Positions 46,478 to 56,750 of a DNA stretch of 64,000 nt are shown here, piece after piece. The DNA lies in NCBI RefSeq assembly GCF_003284895.1, contig NZ_QMDV01000002.1, positions 310,001 through 374,000 of the forward strand, read 5' to 3'. The position numbers were made by a program, and so were the translations under genes. The first letter of the stretch is position 1; each line of letters starts with the position of its first letter. A model generated the notes under the pieces. That model did no database searches. It saw only the letters and a list, made by a program, of their open reading frames with translations, and was not told where the DNA came from. The stretch comes from Pontibacter arcticus (GTDB lineage: Bacteria > Bacteroidota > Bacteroidia > Cytophagales > Hymenobacteraceae).

Positions 46478-49400
46478 ATGTTTAGTAAATTTATAAAAAG
46501 GCCCGTATTTGCTATTGTCATATCGGTCATGATTGTTTTTGTAGGGAGCCTGGCTATTAAAAAGTTACCTATCTCTCAGTTCCCTGAAATTGCTCCTACC
46601 ACTGTAAGTATATTTATTGCTTATCCCGGGTCCAGCGCTGATGTATTGGTGCAATCCACACTGATAACTTTAGAGCAGGCCATTAATGGCGTGGAAGGCA
46701 TGCGTTATATCGCTACAGATGCCACCAGTGCTGGCGAGGCTACCCTTAAAGTAATCTTTGAACCAGGCACAGATCCCAATGATGCCGTGATACGGGTTAA
46801 AACGCGGGTAGATCAGGTAATGCCACTTTTACCGGAACTGGTGCAGCGCGAAGGGGTTGTAATTACGCCTATTCAGCCCAGTATGCTGATGTACGTCAAC
46901 CTTTACTCTGAAAATAAGAGCATGGACGAAAAATTCCTGTTCAATTACGCCACTGTTAAGATGATCCCCGAAATACAACGGACCAAAGGGGTAGCCAGGG
47001 CGCAAATTTTAGGTAGCCGGAGATATGCCATGCGTATTTGGTTAAATCCGGATCGTATGCGCGCTTATAACCTCTCCGTTGAAGAAGTTATGAAAGCGTT
47101 AGGCGAGCAAAGTATCATAGGTCGTCCGGGCAGGTTGGGCCAAAGCTCAGGCATTGCTGCCCAGTCGCTTGAATATGTGCTTACTTACAAAGGCAGGTAC
47201 AACAAACCGGAAGAATATGAAAATATTATTGTTCGGGCTAATGAAGCAGGTGAAAGCATCCATCTGCGCGACATCGCTACGGTAGAACTGGGAAGTGAAT
47301 TTTTTGATATTTATTCTAACCTGGATGGTAAGCCTTCTGCAGCCATTGTTCTGAAGCAGAACTATGGCAGTAATGCCAGCGATGTAATTGCTGAAGTAAA
47401 AGCCAAACTGGAGGAGATGAAATCAACGTTCCCTCCGGGCATGGATTACAAAATCAGCTATGATGTATCGCAATTCCTGGATGCTTCTATTGAGCAGGTA
47501 CTCCATACTTTGCGCGATGCTTTTATACTTGTTGCTATCGTAGTTTTTATATTCTTAGGCGATTGGCGCTCTACGCTCATTCCGATCCTGGCCGTTCCGG
47601 TTTCTTTAGTGGGTGCGTTTTTTGTGATCCAGTTCTTTGGGCTTTCCATCAACTTGGTGACACTTTTTGCACTGGTGTTAGCCATAGGTATAGTAGTAGA
47701 TGATGCCATTGTAGTGGTGGAAGCTGTGCATGCCAAAATGGAAGAAGAACCACACCTTTCACCTTATAATGCAGTTAAAAAAGTATTAGGTGAGATTAGT
47801 GGTGCCATTATCGCCATAACCGCTGTGATGGTATCCGTATTTCTTCCGATCTCTTTTATGTCGGGTCCGGTTGGTACATTTTACCGGCAATTCTCTATTA
47901 CGATGGCCAGTTCCATTGTAATTTCTGCTGTGATAGCCCTTACACTTACTCCGGTGCTGTGTGCCATGTTGTTAAAGAACAATCATGGGAAACAGAAAAA
48001 GAAAAACCTGCTGGCCAAAGCTTTAGATAGCTTTAACAGTGGCTTTGATAAACTCACAGGAAAATACGTCGGGCTGTTAAAATTGATTGTGAGTAGAAGA
48101 TGGCTCACATTCGGCATACTTCTGGCCTTTGGGGCCGGGATATTTTACGAAAACCTGATCCTTCCTTCCGGATTTATACCTAATGAAGACCAGGGCACTA
48201 TCTATGCAATTATCCAGACCCCTCCGGGCTCTACCCTCGAAAAAACGAACCAGGTATCCCAAAAGCTTCAGAAAATCTGTGAAGAAATTGAAGGGGTAGA
48301 ATCAGTGTCTTCTTTGGCTGGATACGAAATCATGACCGAAGGCCGGGGATCTAATGCAGGTACATGCCTTATCAACCTAAAAAACTGGTCTGACCGTGAC
48401 CATACCGTGAAGGAAATCATGGAAGAACTGGAAGAAAAATCGCATGGGCTGGGAGCTGTCGTAGAATTTTTTGAGCCACCGGCTATTCCTGGGTTTGGTT
48501 CTTCGGGCGGATTCTCGATGCGTTTGCTGGATAAAAATACCGATACGGATTACCATGAGTTCGATAGAATTAACCAGGAGTTTATGGATAACCTGGCAAA
48601 GCGAAAAGAGCTAACGGGCCTGTTTACATTCTTCGCTGCTAATTATCCGCAGTATGAACTGGAAATAGACAATAGCCTGGCCATGCAAAAAGGAGTTTCT
48701 ATTGGGGCAGCCATGGAAAACCTCAATATTTTAATCGGTAGTACCTATGAACAAGGCTTTATCAAGTTTGGTCAGTTCTTCAAAGTATACGTGCAGTCTG
48801 ACCCTAAATTCAGAAGGTTGCCTTCCGATATTTTGAAGCTTTACGTCAAAAACGACCAAGGCGAAATGGTGCCTTATTCGGCTTTCATGAAGCTTAAGAA
48901 AACGCAAGGGCCAAACGAAATAACACGTTTCAACTTGTACAATTCGGCAGCCATTCAAGGTCTGCCGGCAAAGGGATATACCACAGCAGATGCCATCGAG
49001 GCTATAAAGGAAGTGGCAGCCACTACTTTGCCAAAAGGCTATGATATCGCTTGGGAAGGCCTTTCTTATGATGAATCTACCAGAGGCAATGAGTCGCTTT
49101 ATGTATTCCTGATTGTATTAGTGTTTGTATACTTTGTGTTAGCAGCCCAATACGAGAGTTTCATAATTCCATTGGCGGTGGTTTTCTCGTTGCCTGTTGG
49201 TGTCTTTGGTTCGTTTTTATTACTGAAGCTCATGGGGTTGGAGAACAATATCTATGCGCAGGTCGGACTCATTATGTTAATTGGTTTGCTGGGAAAAAAT
49301 GCTGTTTTGATTGTGGAGTTTGCCGTTATGAAGCGCCAGCAAGGTGCCTCTATTCTTGATGCCGCCATAGAAGGTGCCAGGGTGCGTTTCCGGCCTATTT

Positions 49401-49681
49401 TGATGACATCTTTTGCCTTTATTGCTGGTTTGATTCCGTTGATTATTGCTACGGGGGCAGGCGCCATTGGTAACCGTACAATCGGAGCTTCTGCTTTAGG
49501 AGGGATGTTATTCGGAACAATTTTCGGCGTAATCATCATCCCGGGGCTATACTATATCTTCGCCCATTTGGCAGATGGTCGCCACCTGATCAAAGATGAA
49601 GAGGAATCCCCTTTAACCGAAGATTATGTTCATGCCCTCGACAATTTTCCCCTTACAGTAGAAAGTGAAAACCATGTATAA
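46478..49681 (+). CDS. RND multidrug efflux pump (HAE1/AcrB type)
   Basis: A 1067-residue proton-driven trimeric exporter. The N terminus [12 protein letters not shown] is typical. Twelve membrane segments are expected, with two large periplasmic loops. The TM4 motif [16 protein letters not shown] has the Asp pair that carries protons. Typical motifs include [18 protein letters not shown]-like [24 protein letters not shown] and [15 protein letters not shown]. Its 3' end overlaps the outer-membrane gene by 8 bp. The specificity is unknown; drug and solvent export is usual for the family. Confidence 0.96.
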   Translation: MFSKFIKRPVFAIVISVMIVFVGSLAIKKLPISQFPEIAPTTVSIFIAYPGSSADVLVQSTLITLEQAINGVEGMRYIATDATSAGEATLKVIFEPGTDPNDAVIRVKTRVDQVMPLLPELVQREGVVITPIQPSMLMYVNLYSENKSMDEKFLFNYATVKMIPEIQRTKGVARAQILGSRRYAMRIWLNPDRMRAYNLSVEEVMKALGEQSIIGRPGRLGQSSGIAAQSLEYVLTYKGRYNKPEEYENIIVRANEAGESIHLRDIATVELGSEFFDIYSNLDGKPSAAIVLKQNYGSNASDVIAEVKAKLEEMKSTFPPGMDYKISYDVSQFLDASIEQVLHTLRDAFILVAIVVFIFLGDWRSTLIPILAVPVSLVGAFFVIQFFGLSINLVTLFALVLAIGIVVDDAIVVVEAVHAKMEEEPHLSPYNAVKKVLGEISGAIIAITAVMVSVFLPISFMSGPVGTFYRQFSITMASSIVISAVIALTLTPVLCAMLLKNNHGKQKKKNLLAKALDSFNSGFDKLTGKYVGLLKLIVSRRWLTFGILLAFGAGIFYENLILPSGFIPNEDQGTIYAIIQTPPGSTLEKTNQVSQKLQKICEEIEGVESVSSLAGYEIMTEGRGSNAGTCLINLKNWSDRDHTVKEIMEELEEKSHGLGAVVEFFEPPAIPGFGSSGGFSMRLLDKNTDTDYHEFDRINQEFMDNLAKRKELTGLFTFFAANYPQYELEIDNSLAMQKGVSIGAAMENLNILIGSTYEQGFIKFGQFFKVYVQSDPKFRRLPSDILKLYVKNDQGEMVPYSAFMKLKKTQGPNEITRFNLYNSAAIQGLPAKGYTTADAIEAIKEVAATTLPKGYDIAWEGLSYDESTRGNESLYVFLIVLVFVYFVLAAQYESFIIPLAVVFSLPVGVFGSFLLLKLMGLENNIYAQVGLIMLIGLLGKNAVLIVEFAVMKRQQGASILDAAIEGARVRFRPILMTSFAFIAGLIPLIIATGAGAIGNRTIGASALGGMLFGTIFGVIIIPGLYYIFAHLADGRHLIKDEEESPLTEDYVHALDNFPLTVESENHV

Positions 49682-51107
49682 AAACAGCATATTCAATTGG
49701 TTGGGGATAGCTTGCATCGCCTTAACCTATACAGCCTGTAGTTTACCTGCTGTAGTTCAAAGATCGGCTAGTGCGGCTGTACCTGCAAGTTACAATCACT
49801 CTCAGGACACCACTAATGTGGCAAAGATTACCTGGAAAGCTTATTTTACCGATACGTACCTGACTAGCCTGATCGACTCCGCATTACAGCGCAACCAGGA
49901 ACTTAATATTACTTTACAGGAAATCCAGGTTGCACAAAGTGAGGTACGAGCCAGAAAGGGGGAGTACTTACCGTCTGTTGGCATCCAGGCCGGAGCTGGC
50001 CTTGACAAGGTAGCCAGATACACCAACATAGGTGCCATGGAAGCTACGACCAATATTGACCGCGAAAAAGAAATGCCGGAACCGCTTCCGGATTTTATGG
50101 TAGGAGCTTATGCTAAATGGGAAGTAGATATCTGGCACAAACTGCGCAATGCTAAAAAGGCTTCGGTATTACGGTATCTTTCTTCTGTAGAAGGCAAGAA
50201 TTTTATGGTGACAAACCTGGTTGCCGAAGTTGCTACATCTTATTACGAATTACTGGCACTCGATAACCAGTTGGAGATAGTAAAACAGAACATCGGTATA
50301 CAAACCAATGCGCTGGAAATAGTAAAGGCCCAAAAAAAAGCGACCCGGGTGAATGAGCTGGCGGTGCGCAGGTTCGAAGCCCAGGTACTTGGCACCAGAA
50401 GTTTACAGTATAACATTCAGCAAAGTATAGTCGAAACTGAGAACAAAATTAATTTCCTGTTGGGCAGATACCCGCAGCCTATCCCCAGAAATTCGCAGGC
50501 TTTCAATGATTTTGTTCCTGCAGCAACCCATGCCGGTATTCCGGCACAACTGTTAGAGAGCCGGCCAGATATTAAGCAGGCTGAACTGGATCTGGCTGCA
50601 GCTAAACTGGATGTAAAAGTGGCCAAAGCAAATTTCTATCCTTCACTGGGTATAACTGCAGGTTTAGGGATTCAAGCTTTTGATCCGTCTTATCTCCTGA
50701 AATCACCGGAATCGTTGCTTTATACGTTGGCCGGAGATCTGACAGCACCATTGCTTAACAGGAATGCGATCAAAGCAACGTATTATACTGCCAATGCAAA
50801 ACAGTTGCAGGCTGTATACAACTACGAACGTACCGTTTTAAAAGCATATTTAGAGGTAGCAAATCAGTTGGCTAATATAAATAACCTTGAGAGAAGTTAT
50901 GATCTGAAATCGAAGCAGGTGCAGGCGCTCACACAATCCATTACTATCTCAAATGAGTTGTTTAAATCAGCGCGGGCGGATTACATGGAAGTATTGCTGA
51001 CGCAACGAGAAGCACTCGAATCGAGGTTCGAACTTATCGAAACTAAAATGCAGCAACTAACTGCGCATGTGGCTATGTACCAGGTATTAGGTGGCGGTTG
51101 GAATTGA
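49674..51107 (+). CDS. RND outer-membrane efflux lipoprotein (NodT/OprM type)
   Basis: A 477-residue outer-membrane channel of the TolC/NodT group. ATG at 49674 is chosen over GTG at 49665 because it directly precedes a standard signal with lipobox Cys22 (TYTACS). The two OEP repeats are visible: an early [21 protein letters not shown] block and [30 protein letters not shown] in the second half. It overlaps the pump gene by 8 bp, indicating translational coupling. A long hairpin follows. Confidence 0.94.
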   Translation: MYKNSIFNWLGIACIALTYTACSLPAVVQRSASAAVPASYNHSQDTTNVAKITWKAYFTDTYLTSLIDSALQRNQELNITLQEIQVAQSEVRARKGEYLPSVGIQAGAGLDKVARYTNIGAMEATTNIDREKEMPEPLPDFMVGAYAKWEVDIWHKLRNAKKASVLRYLSSVEGKNFMVTNLVAEVATSYYELLALDNQLEIVKQNIGIQTNALEIVKAQKKATRVNELAVRRFEAQVLGTRSLQYNIQQSIVETENKINFLLGRYPQPIPRNSQAFNDFVPAATHAGIPAQLLESRPDIKQAELDLAAAKLDVKVAKANFYPSLGITAGLGIQAFDPSYLLKSPESLLYTLAGDLTAPLLNRNAIKATYYTANAKQLQAVYNYERTVLKAYLEVANQLANINNLERSYDLKSKQVQALTQSITISNELFKSARADYMEVLLTQREALESRFELIETKMQQLTAHVAMYQVLGGGWN

Positions 51108-51150
51108 TTACATGCAAAGTTTAAGCTAGAAAGATGAACTCTTTATGAGT

Positions 51151-51198
51151 AGATCTAAAAAGCCATTTTACATTTTTGTAAAATGGCTTTTTAAATCT
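51151..51198. terminator. Terminator of the RND operon
   Basis: Arms 51151-51171 and 51178-51198 pair over 21 bp with one mismatch; the inner 15 bp (51157-51171 with 51178-51192) are perfect. The loop is ATTTTT and the inner stem begins with A5 and ends with T5. Confidence 0.9.
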
Positions 51199-51364
51199 TA
51201 AGGAATGCAAGTAGCCTGAAATAGCTTAAACTACAACATGCTTCATAAGCAACTGAGGGAAACTGCTAATCCGGAAATTTAGAAATTATAACTATTTTCA
51301 AGGCCTGTATGGGAAGTTATTATCTTGAAATCCACTTCTGCAAATACATCCTTCTGTCTGGAAT

Positions 51365-52288
51365 ATGCTAAAAATGAAACAAAGCCTCACCTATTATATC
51401 ACCCTTTCAATCCTTAAGCTGAAAGGTATTAAGAATGACTTTAGTAAAGATCCTATAGATTTCGGAAAAATTAGAAAAGCGGATGTTAAACATCCTACAG
51501 GTAAAATTTTAAAACAAAACCAGGTTCGGACATTTCAAATAGCAACTACTCTCATCACAGAACTAAAACAAAAGAATACTTCAGGGGAGTTACTGTTATT
51601 TATTCCTGGAGGAGCTTTTATAAGCGGACCTGCAAACCATCATTGGGATACCTTGCACCAAATAATAAAGCAGACCAACCACACCGGTTGGATGTGTGAT
51701 TATCCAAAAGCGCCTGAACATAAGATTCTAGAAATATCACATAACATCGATTTGGTTTACGAGGCTGCACTAAAAATATACCCATCAAAACAGATTACTT
51801 TGATTGGTGATTCTGCAGGAGGAACTTTGATAGCGGCATTAACCCAACGATTAATTCGCGACAAGATAGCATTACCCAAACAACTTATACTTGTCTCCCC
51901 GGTAATGCACGCTACTATGTCTAATACCCAGATCAAAGAAATTGAACCAGTTGATCCTATGTTGTCCAGAACAGGAGTATTTAGCGCCAAGAAAATGTGC
52001 GCAGACAATGGAAATACAGAACACCCCATGATCTCGCCATTAAACTTGGGCTTTGATGGGTTTCCAAGAACAATACTTTTCCTTGCCGAAAACGACATCA
52101 CTTACCCCGACCAGTTATTATTCATTCAGAAATTACAGGAAGCGAAAGTGGAAGTTAAAACCTATATTGGTAGCAACATGCCTCATATTTGGCCATTACT
52201 TCCGGTAATGAAAGAAGCTAAAGTAGCATTAAGCAAATTAATAAATCACCTAAAGACGAACCTCGCCGAAACCCAATTGGCATTATAA
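51365..52288 (+). CDS. Alpha/beta hydrolase (acetyl esterase/lipase-like, GDSAGG type)
   Basis: A 307-residue hydrolase related to the hormone-sensitive-lipase-like esterases. The oxyanion region is IPGGAFISG (family HGGG), the nucleophile elbow is GDSAGG, the acid is the Asp in LAENDITYPDQ, and the likely His is in NMPHIWPL. No signal peptide is evident. Base composition is more AT-rich than neighbouring genes, which hints at a different history. A single gene with its own leader. Confidence 0.85.
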   Translation: MLKMKQSLTYYITLSILKLKGIKNDFSKDPIDFGKIRKADVKHPTGKILKQNQVRTFQIATTLITELKQKNTSGELLLFIPGGAFISGPANHHWDTLHQIIKQTNHTGWMCDYPKAPEHKILEISHNIDLVYEAALKIYPSKQITLIGDSAGGTLIAALTQRLIRDKIALPKQLILVSPVMHATMSNTQIKEIEPVDPMLSRTGVFSAKKMCADNGNTEHPMISPLNLGFDGFPRTILFLAENDITYPDQLLFIQKLQEAKVEVKTYIGSNMPHIWPLLPVMKEAKVALSKLINHLKTNLAETQLAL

Positions 52289-52692
52289 TACAGTGAAGTT
52301 GAGCCGTTACAAACTCTGTTATTATCCTTATTTCAAGATATGTTTATTTTATGATAAGACAAAAAATGGGTGTTTTGATCCGCCAGCTTAAGCTTGAAGT
52401 ATAGGTGAATGAAGAATAATTTATTAACTGGATCAGTAGTTTATAAACTTAAGTTTCCCATCAAAAAACTGATTTTGATAAAGGTTATTGAACTGCCGAA
52501 CAGAATAAGCATTATATTTTTATTATTTCTGCTTCTTTGCTCTTGTTATACTTTATGTAAGGGCATTGTTTGAATGCACTATTACTGATCAGAGCTGTCA
52601 GAATAGAATTTTTAAGTATAGGACCTCATCAGTTATTAAAAAAGCAACAAAAAGAAGTATAGTACTTTCTCTTTACCGTATCAGGAAGTATT
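52289..52692. other. 404-bp gene-free region
   Basis: AT-rich gap. A frame from 52566 runs into the M50 gene in another phase and is a shadow. There is no hairpin of note. Confidence 0.5.
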
Positions 52693-53373
52693 ATGTTTGG
52701 AGTAAACGACATACCGAAATTCTTTCTGGCCTTCTTCCTGGTGCTTCCGGTTATTTCGTTTATACACGAGGCTGGGCATGTCTTTTTCGCTTGGCTGATG
52801 GGTGGAAGGAGCATTAAAGTTACCGTAGGCAGCGGAGATGTACTGTTTAGAGCCGGAATGCTGGAGGTGCGCAAGTACTATTTCTGGTACGGCCAGTGTT
52901 CCTTCGATAACCTAAAGCGCAACCACCATTTGGCTAATATTCTCATCTTTTCAGGTGGCGCACTTTTCAATGCTATAACAACTGTAATTGTTATCTACCT
53001 GATAGAGAACCAGACCCTGGACCCTAATATGGCCACGTACCAGTTCACCTATTTCTCGCTTTATTATATGTTTTTCGCGCTTCTGCCAATGCCATACCCA
53101 GACGGAAGCTATAGCGACGGCAAAATTATACTTGACCTGATCCGAAACAAAAAACAATCAGGGGAGCAAACGTACCGCGTACAGTGGAACGAAGAACAGA
53201 AGCAGTGGTGTGTGCTAAACCATGATGGGGAACTGGTACAGACGTTTGAAGAGGAGGAAAAGGCGCTTGCCAAAGCACATGAAGTAGCCCAAAGCAACCG
53301 TCCCAGCCGCTTAGTCAACAGTAAAAATGATAAAGAAGTGGAGGTCCGGAACTATCCAAGAATTCCACTGTAA
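52693..53373 (+). CDS. M50-type membrane zinc protease with DUF2188-like tail
   Basis: A 226-residue protein. The N-terminal part has a membrane segment and HEAGH (His25, Glu26, His29), typical of site-2-protease-family zinc peptidases. Further hydrophobic segments lie near 80-105 and 112-130, and PYPDG(SYSDG) near 133-143 is where such proteins carry the third ligand. The last 65 residues (YRVQWNEEQKQWCVLNHDG, then EEKALAKAHEVAQSN) look like a small DUF2188-like strand-helix domain fused behind the protease. Compact fusion; the substrate is unknown. Confidence 0.75.
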   Translation: MFGVNDIPKFFLAFFLVLPVISFIHEAGHVFFAWLMGGRSIKVTVGSGDVLFRAGMLEVRKYYFWYGQCSFDNLKRNHHLANILIFSGGALFNAITTVIVIYLIENQTLDPNMATYQFTYFSLYYMFFALLPMPYPDGSYSDGKIILDLIRNKKQSGEQTYRVQWNEEQKQWCVLNHDGELVQTFEEEEKALAKAHEVAQSNRPSRLVNSKNDKEVEVRNYPRIPL

Positions 53374-53530
53374 TCCTTAACCTTAAAACCTGAAGTTAAG
53401 CTTAAGATGTAGTTTAAAATGCTAGCTTCCTGCCATACCGGCTTTGCTAATCCTAAACAAAATTACGCTTCTAAAAACTTATTTCCGTAAAGTTCTATAG
53501 AGACTAGATTACAAACTTATACTTCTGTTT

Positions 53531-54142
53531 ATGATTGCAGCTATTTTCAGTTTCCTGGTTATGCTGAACCCTTTTGCGCTTTTCCTATACCTCAAGCCTG
53601 TGATGAACGATCTGTCGGATGCAGATTTCCGGTCTGTATTTTTGAAAGCATCCATGATCTCATTCTTTATATTTCTGACTTTTTTGCTTTTTGGCGACAT
53701 CGTTTTCCAACAGGTGTTTCGCATTAACTTCGAGTCCTTTCGGATCTTTGGCGGAATCGTACTCTTTTCTTTTGCCTATATTTTTATTGTGCAGGGTAAA
53801 AAAGGTTTTATTCAGATCAAAGGCGACCTGCATGATCTGGCGTCGGAGATTGCCTTGCCGTTTATGGTGGGTGCAGGCACGATATCGCTTACTGTGCTCA
53901 TGGCGGAGCAGCTGGTGCTATGGGAAGGTATACTGTCGCTGGCAATCATCATGCTCATTAACGTTGCTATTATCATGGGCATGAAAAACATACGCCGCGG
54001 CATGCGTTCCAAAAAGCTACAGATCGCTTTTGACAAGAATATGGAACTCCTGCTGCGCATCAACGGCTTTTTTCTGGGAGCAATAGGTGTAGACATGGTG
54101 GTGACAGGAATAGGAAATCTGGTGTCAGCGGGGGTGGTATAA
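53531..54142 (+). CDS. MarC family integral membrane protein
   Basis: A 203-residue protein with about six hydrophobic segments. The family block LPFMVGAGTISLTVLM (about residues 117-132) and the N-terminal NPFALFLYL motif support MarC. Members were once linked to multiple antibiotic resistance, but that role was not upheld and their function is unknown. It is convergent with the UspA gene, with 53 bp between and no clear terminator. Confidence 0.9.
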   Translation: MIAAIFSFLVMLNPFALFLYLKPVMNDLSDADFRSVFLKASMISFFIFLTFLLFGDIVFQQVFRINFESFRIFGGIVLFSFAYIFIVQGKKGFIQIKGDLHDLASEIALPFMVGAGTISLTVLMAEQLVLWEGILSLAIIMLINVAIIMGMKNIRRGMRSKKLQIAFDKNMELLLRINGFFLGAIGVDMVVTGIGNLVSAGVV

Positions 54143-54195
54143 GAGCACTTGACTGTCCTGCTTTTTTCTAATTCCTGTCACAGCTTTGGTTTAAC

Positions 54196-55071
54196 TTATT
54201 GAATGGCATCCTCTGAGTACACCAGCCAAAGCGGTACATGGATATCGGTGTTATACAATTCGGTCGGGACACTGCCTAGGCTAAGCGTTGGCAACGGGTT
54301 GTTCCCCTTCAGGCCCAGTACCAGCAGGTCGTGATTGCCTTTTTCCAGGTGCAGGATTATACGCTCTGCTATACTCTTATTGGCAGCCCTTACCAAAGTA
54401 TAAGGAACACTACTCATCTCCTGGTGTCGTTTTTGCAGTTCGGCAAACTTGCTTTTTACCACTTCTTCCGCTTTTTTAACGGCTTTCTCTTGCGATATCA
54501 ACGGGAAAAACTGCCTTGGCAAGCGATACACATGCATAATCTCCAGCTGAAGCCTTAGTTGGTCCGACAGATTTTTACTTAGCCTGAGCGCATGCTCTGA
54601 GGTATCCGAAAAGTCTATCGGCACCAGCACTTTTTGTATGTTGAAACGGGCTGTTTCAGGGAACACAAGCACGCTGCACGGCAGAATACGTAATAATTTT
54701 GTACCTAGAGCACCCGTACTTTTGTCGCTCATCTTCTTGCCAAGCACAGTAAGTTTGATTTTGTAGCGCTTTACCAGGTCGGCCAGTATAACTTCTGTGT
54801 TCGGCTCTTCGCTAACAAGGATTTCATGCTCGCATCCACCTTCAAAGTGTTCGGCTACAATGTCCTGTATATTGCCCTCAATTTCGCTGGCAAGGTCCAC
54901 ATCTCCGAACCATTCTTTAAAGTCATCGCTCAGCTCGTATACTTTGATGTTGTGTACAAAGTATACTTTCCGTATTTCCATGCGGTCACAGATAGAGCGT
55001 GCAAAGGCAACCAGTTTTTCGTCTATGTCGCTAAGGTCAAGGCAGACCATCATGGCATCAATCTTAATCAT
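54196..55071 (-). CDS. Tandem universal stress protein (UspA x2)
   Basis: A 291-residue cytoplasmic protein with two UspA domains (about 1-140 and 145-288). The second carries an ATP-binding-like G-x2-G-x9-G(S) pattern in LGLKGNNPLPTLSLGSV. The first has VLGKKMSDKSTGALGTKLL. Its start overlaps the BCCT transporter stop by 4 bp (ATGA), so it is the last, translationally coupled gene of the porin-BCCT-UspA operon and may regulate the transporter or sense stress. That regulatory link is inference. A perfect AAAGTATACTTT lies in the gene at 54958. Confidence 0.92.
   Translation of the reverse strand: MIKIDAMMVCLDLSDIDEKLVAFARSICDRMEIRKVYFVHNIKVYELSDDFKEWFGDVDLASEIEGNIQDIVAEHFEGGCEHEILVSEEPNTEVILADLVKRYKIKLTVLGKKMSDKSTGALGTKLLRILPCSVLVFPETARFNIQKVLVPIDFSDTSEHALRLSKNLSDQLRLQLEIMHVYRLPRQFFPLISQEKAVKKAEEVVKSKFAELQKRHQEMSSVPYTLVRAANKSIAERIILHLEKGNHDLLVLGLKGNNPLPTLSLGSVPTELYNTDIHVPLWLVYSEDAIQ
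54958..54969. repeat. Perfect 12-bp copy of the iterated palindrome
   Basis: AAAGTATACTTT inside the UspA coding sequence. It is the third perfect 12-mer in the window. Confidence 0.8.
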
Positions 55072-56732
55072 AGTGCATCAGGGTTAGGGGATGTAGAGTT
55101 ATCTTTTCTTGCTCCGGTAGTTCCAGTGTCCTGTTTCATGGCACGCTTGGCGAGCATTTCACCAACAAGCTGCTGATATGCTTTCCGTTGTTGTGCTTTG
55201 CCTAGTTTTGATTCTTCTGCGGCTTCCTCGTCAAGGCCCCGGTACAGGCTGTAACACATCAGCAAAAGTATGATGGCAAAAGGAAGCCCCGTGATGATAA
55301 CAGCCGTTTGTAATGCTTGCAAGCCCCCGCCAAGAAGGAGCACAGCAGCAACAGCGCCACCTGCCAATGCCCAGAAAACGCGTAGGCCTACTGATGGGTT
55401 GGGGTTACCGCCAGAGGTAAGGCTTACGACAACCAATGAGCCGGAGTCGGAGGAGGTCACAAAAAAACCTGCTACTAAAATTACCCCGACCACGGAAAGT
55501 ACAGTAGAGAAGGGCAGTTGTTCGAAGAAGACAAACAGGGCAGTAGACATATCCGCAGCTACAGCATTGGCTATTGTTGCATCACCTGCCAGTGTTTCGC
55601 GAAGCGCTGTGCTGCCGAAGGCGGTCATCCAAAGGAAGGAGAGAAGCGTCGGGGCGATCAACACGCCAAGTACAAACTCTTTAATGGTCCTGCCTTTGGA
55701 AACCCGGGCAATGAAAATACCTACAAACGGAGCCCATGAGATCCACCAGGCCCAGTAGAAAACTGTCCAGGAGCCCTGCCAGTTGTTAGATGAGTAAGCC
55801 TCGTTCCAGAAGGAGAGCTGCATGAAGTTACCGATATAGGAGCCGGTGTTCTGCACATAGGAACCAAGTATAAATACCGTCGGCCCCAGCACCAGCACCG
55901 CCACCAGTACAAACAGGGCAATGCGAATGTTCCACTCGCTCAAAATGCGTACGCCTTTATCTACACCAGTTACCACTGAGATCGTGGCGATACCCGTGAT
56001 AACGGCTATAAGTATGATCTGCGTAGTGATATTATTTACGATAGCGGGGAATACGTGATGTAGCCCGGCCGCCACCTGCTGCACCCCAAGTCCCAGCGAG
56101 GTAGCCAGACCGAAAAGCGTGGCAATTACAGCCAAGGTATCGATCACGTGCCCAATTACGCCATGAATCCGCTCGCCCAAAAAAGGGTAAAACGCCGAGC
56201 GCACAGTTAAAGGCAGCTGACGGTTATATGTAAAGAAAGCCAGCGCCAGCGCCACCAGCGCATAAATAGCCCAGGCGTGCAATCCCCAATGCAGGAATGT
56301 GAAGTTCATGGCTTGCCTTGCCGCGGCGGGTGTGCCAGGCTCCCCGAGCGGGGGTGTTTGAAAGTGGTTGATGGGCTCAGCAATACTCCAGAAAAGCAGG
56401 CCTATCCCCATACCTGCACTGAAAAGCATGGCAAACCAGGCCGAGGTGGTGAATTCTGGCTTAGCGTCCTTGCCTCCCAAACGAATCGTGCCAAATCTGC
56501 TGAAGGCTATGTACAGGCAGAAAGCCACAAAGAGGTTTACGCTAAGTATAAATAGCCAGCCCATACTTGAAGTTACGGCTACTTGCACCTCACTGAAAAA
56601 TACTTCGGCACTCTCCCGGAAAATAAGTACCAATGCGATGCTGATCACCAGAAATGTAATAGACGACCAAAATACAGGACCATTTACCTCCAGTCCCAAC
56701 GATTTGTGTGTGTTACTTCTTACTTTACTCAT
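55068..56732 (-). CDS. BCCT family betaine/choline/carnitine transporter
   Basis: A 554-residue inner-membrane transporter with twelve expected spans. Family features: MGIGLLFWSIAEPINHF, the aromatic-rich FYWAWWISWAPFVGIFIARVSKGRT signature, and FFVTSSDSGSLVV. It imports quaternary ammonium osmolytes such as glycine betaine, driven by Na+ or H+. It is the middle gene of a three-gene operon: 18 bp after the porin-like gene and overlapping the UspA gene by 4 bp. Confidence 0.96.
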   Translation of the reverse strand: MSKVRSNTHKSLGLEVNGPVFWSSITFLVISIALVLIFRESAEVFFSEVQVAVTSSMGWLFILSVNLFVAFCLYIAFSRFGTIRLGGKDAKPEFTTSAWFAMLFSAGMGIGLLFWSIAEPINHFQTPPLGEPGTPAAARQAMNFTFLHWGLHAWAIYALVALALAFFTYNRQLPLTVRSAFYPFLGERIHGVIGHVIDTLAVIATLFGLATSLGLGVQQVAAGLHHVFPAIVNNITTQIILIAVITGIATISVVTGVDKGVRILSEWNIRIALFVLVAVLVLGPTVFILGSYVQNTGSYIGNFMQLSFWNEAYSSNNWQGSWTVFYWAWWISWAPFVGIFIARVSKGRTIKEFVLGVLIAPTLLSFLWMTAFGSTALRETLAGDATIANAVAADMSTALFVFFEQLPFSTVLSVVGVILVAGFFVTSSDSGSLVVVSLTSGGNPNPSVGLRVFWALAGGAVAAVLLLGGGLQALQTAVIITGLPFAIILLLMCYSLYRGLDEEAAEESKLGKAQQRKAYQQLVGEMLAKRAMKQDTGTTGARKDNSTSPNPDAL

Positions 56733-56750
56733 ATATATTGTGTTAAAGAA

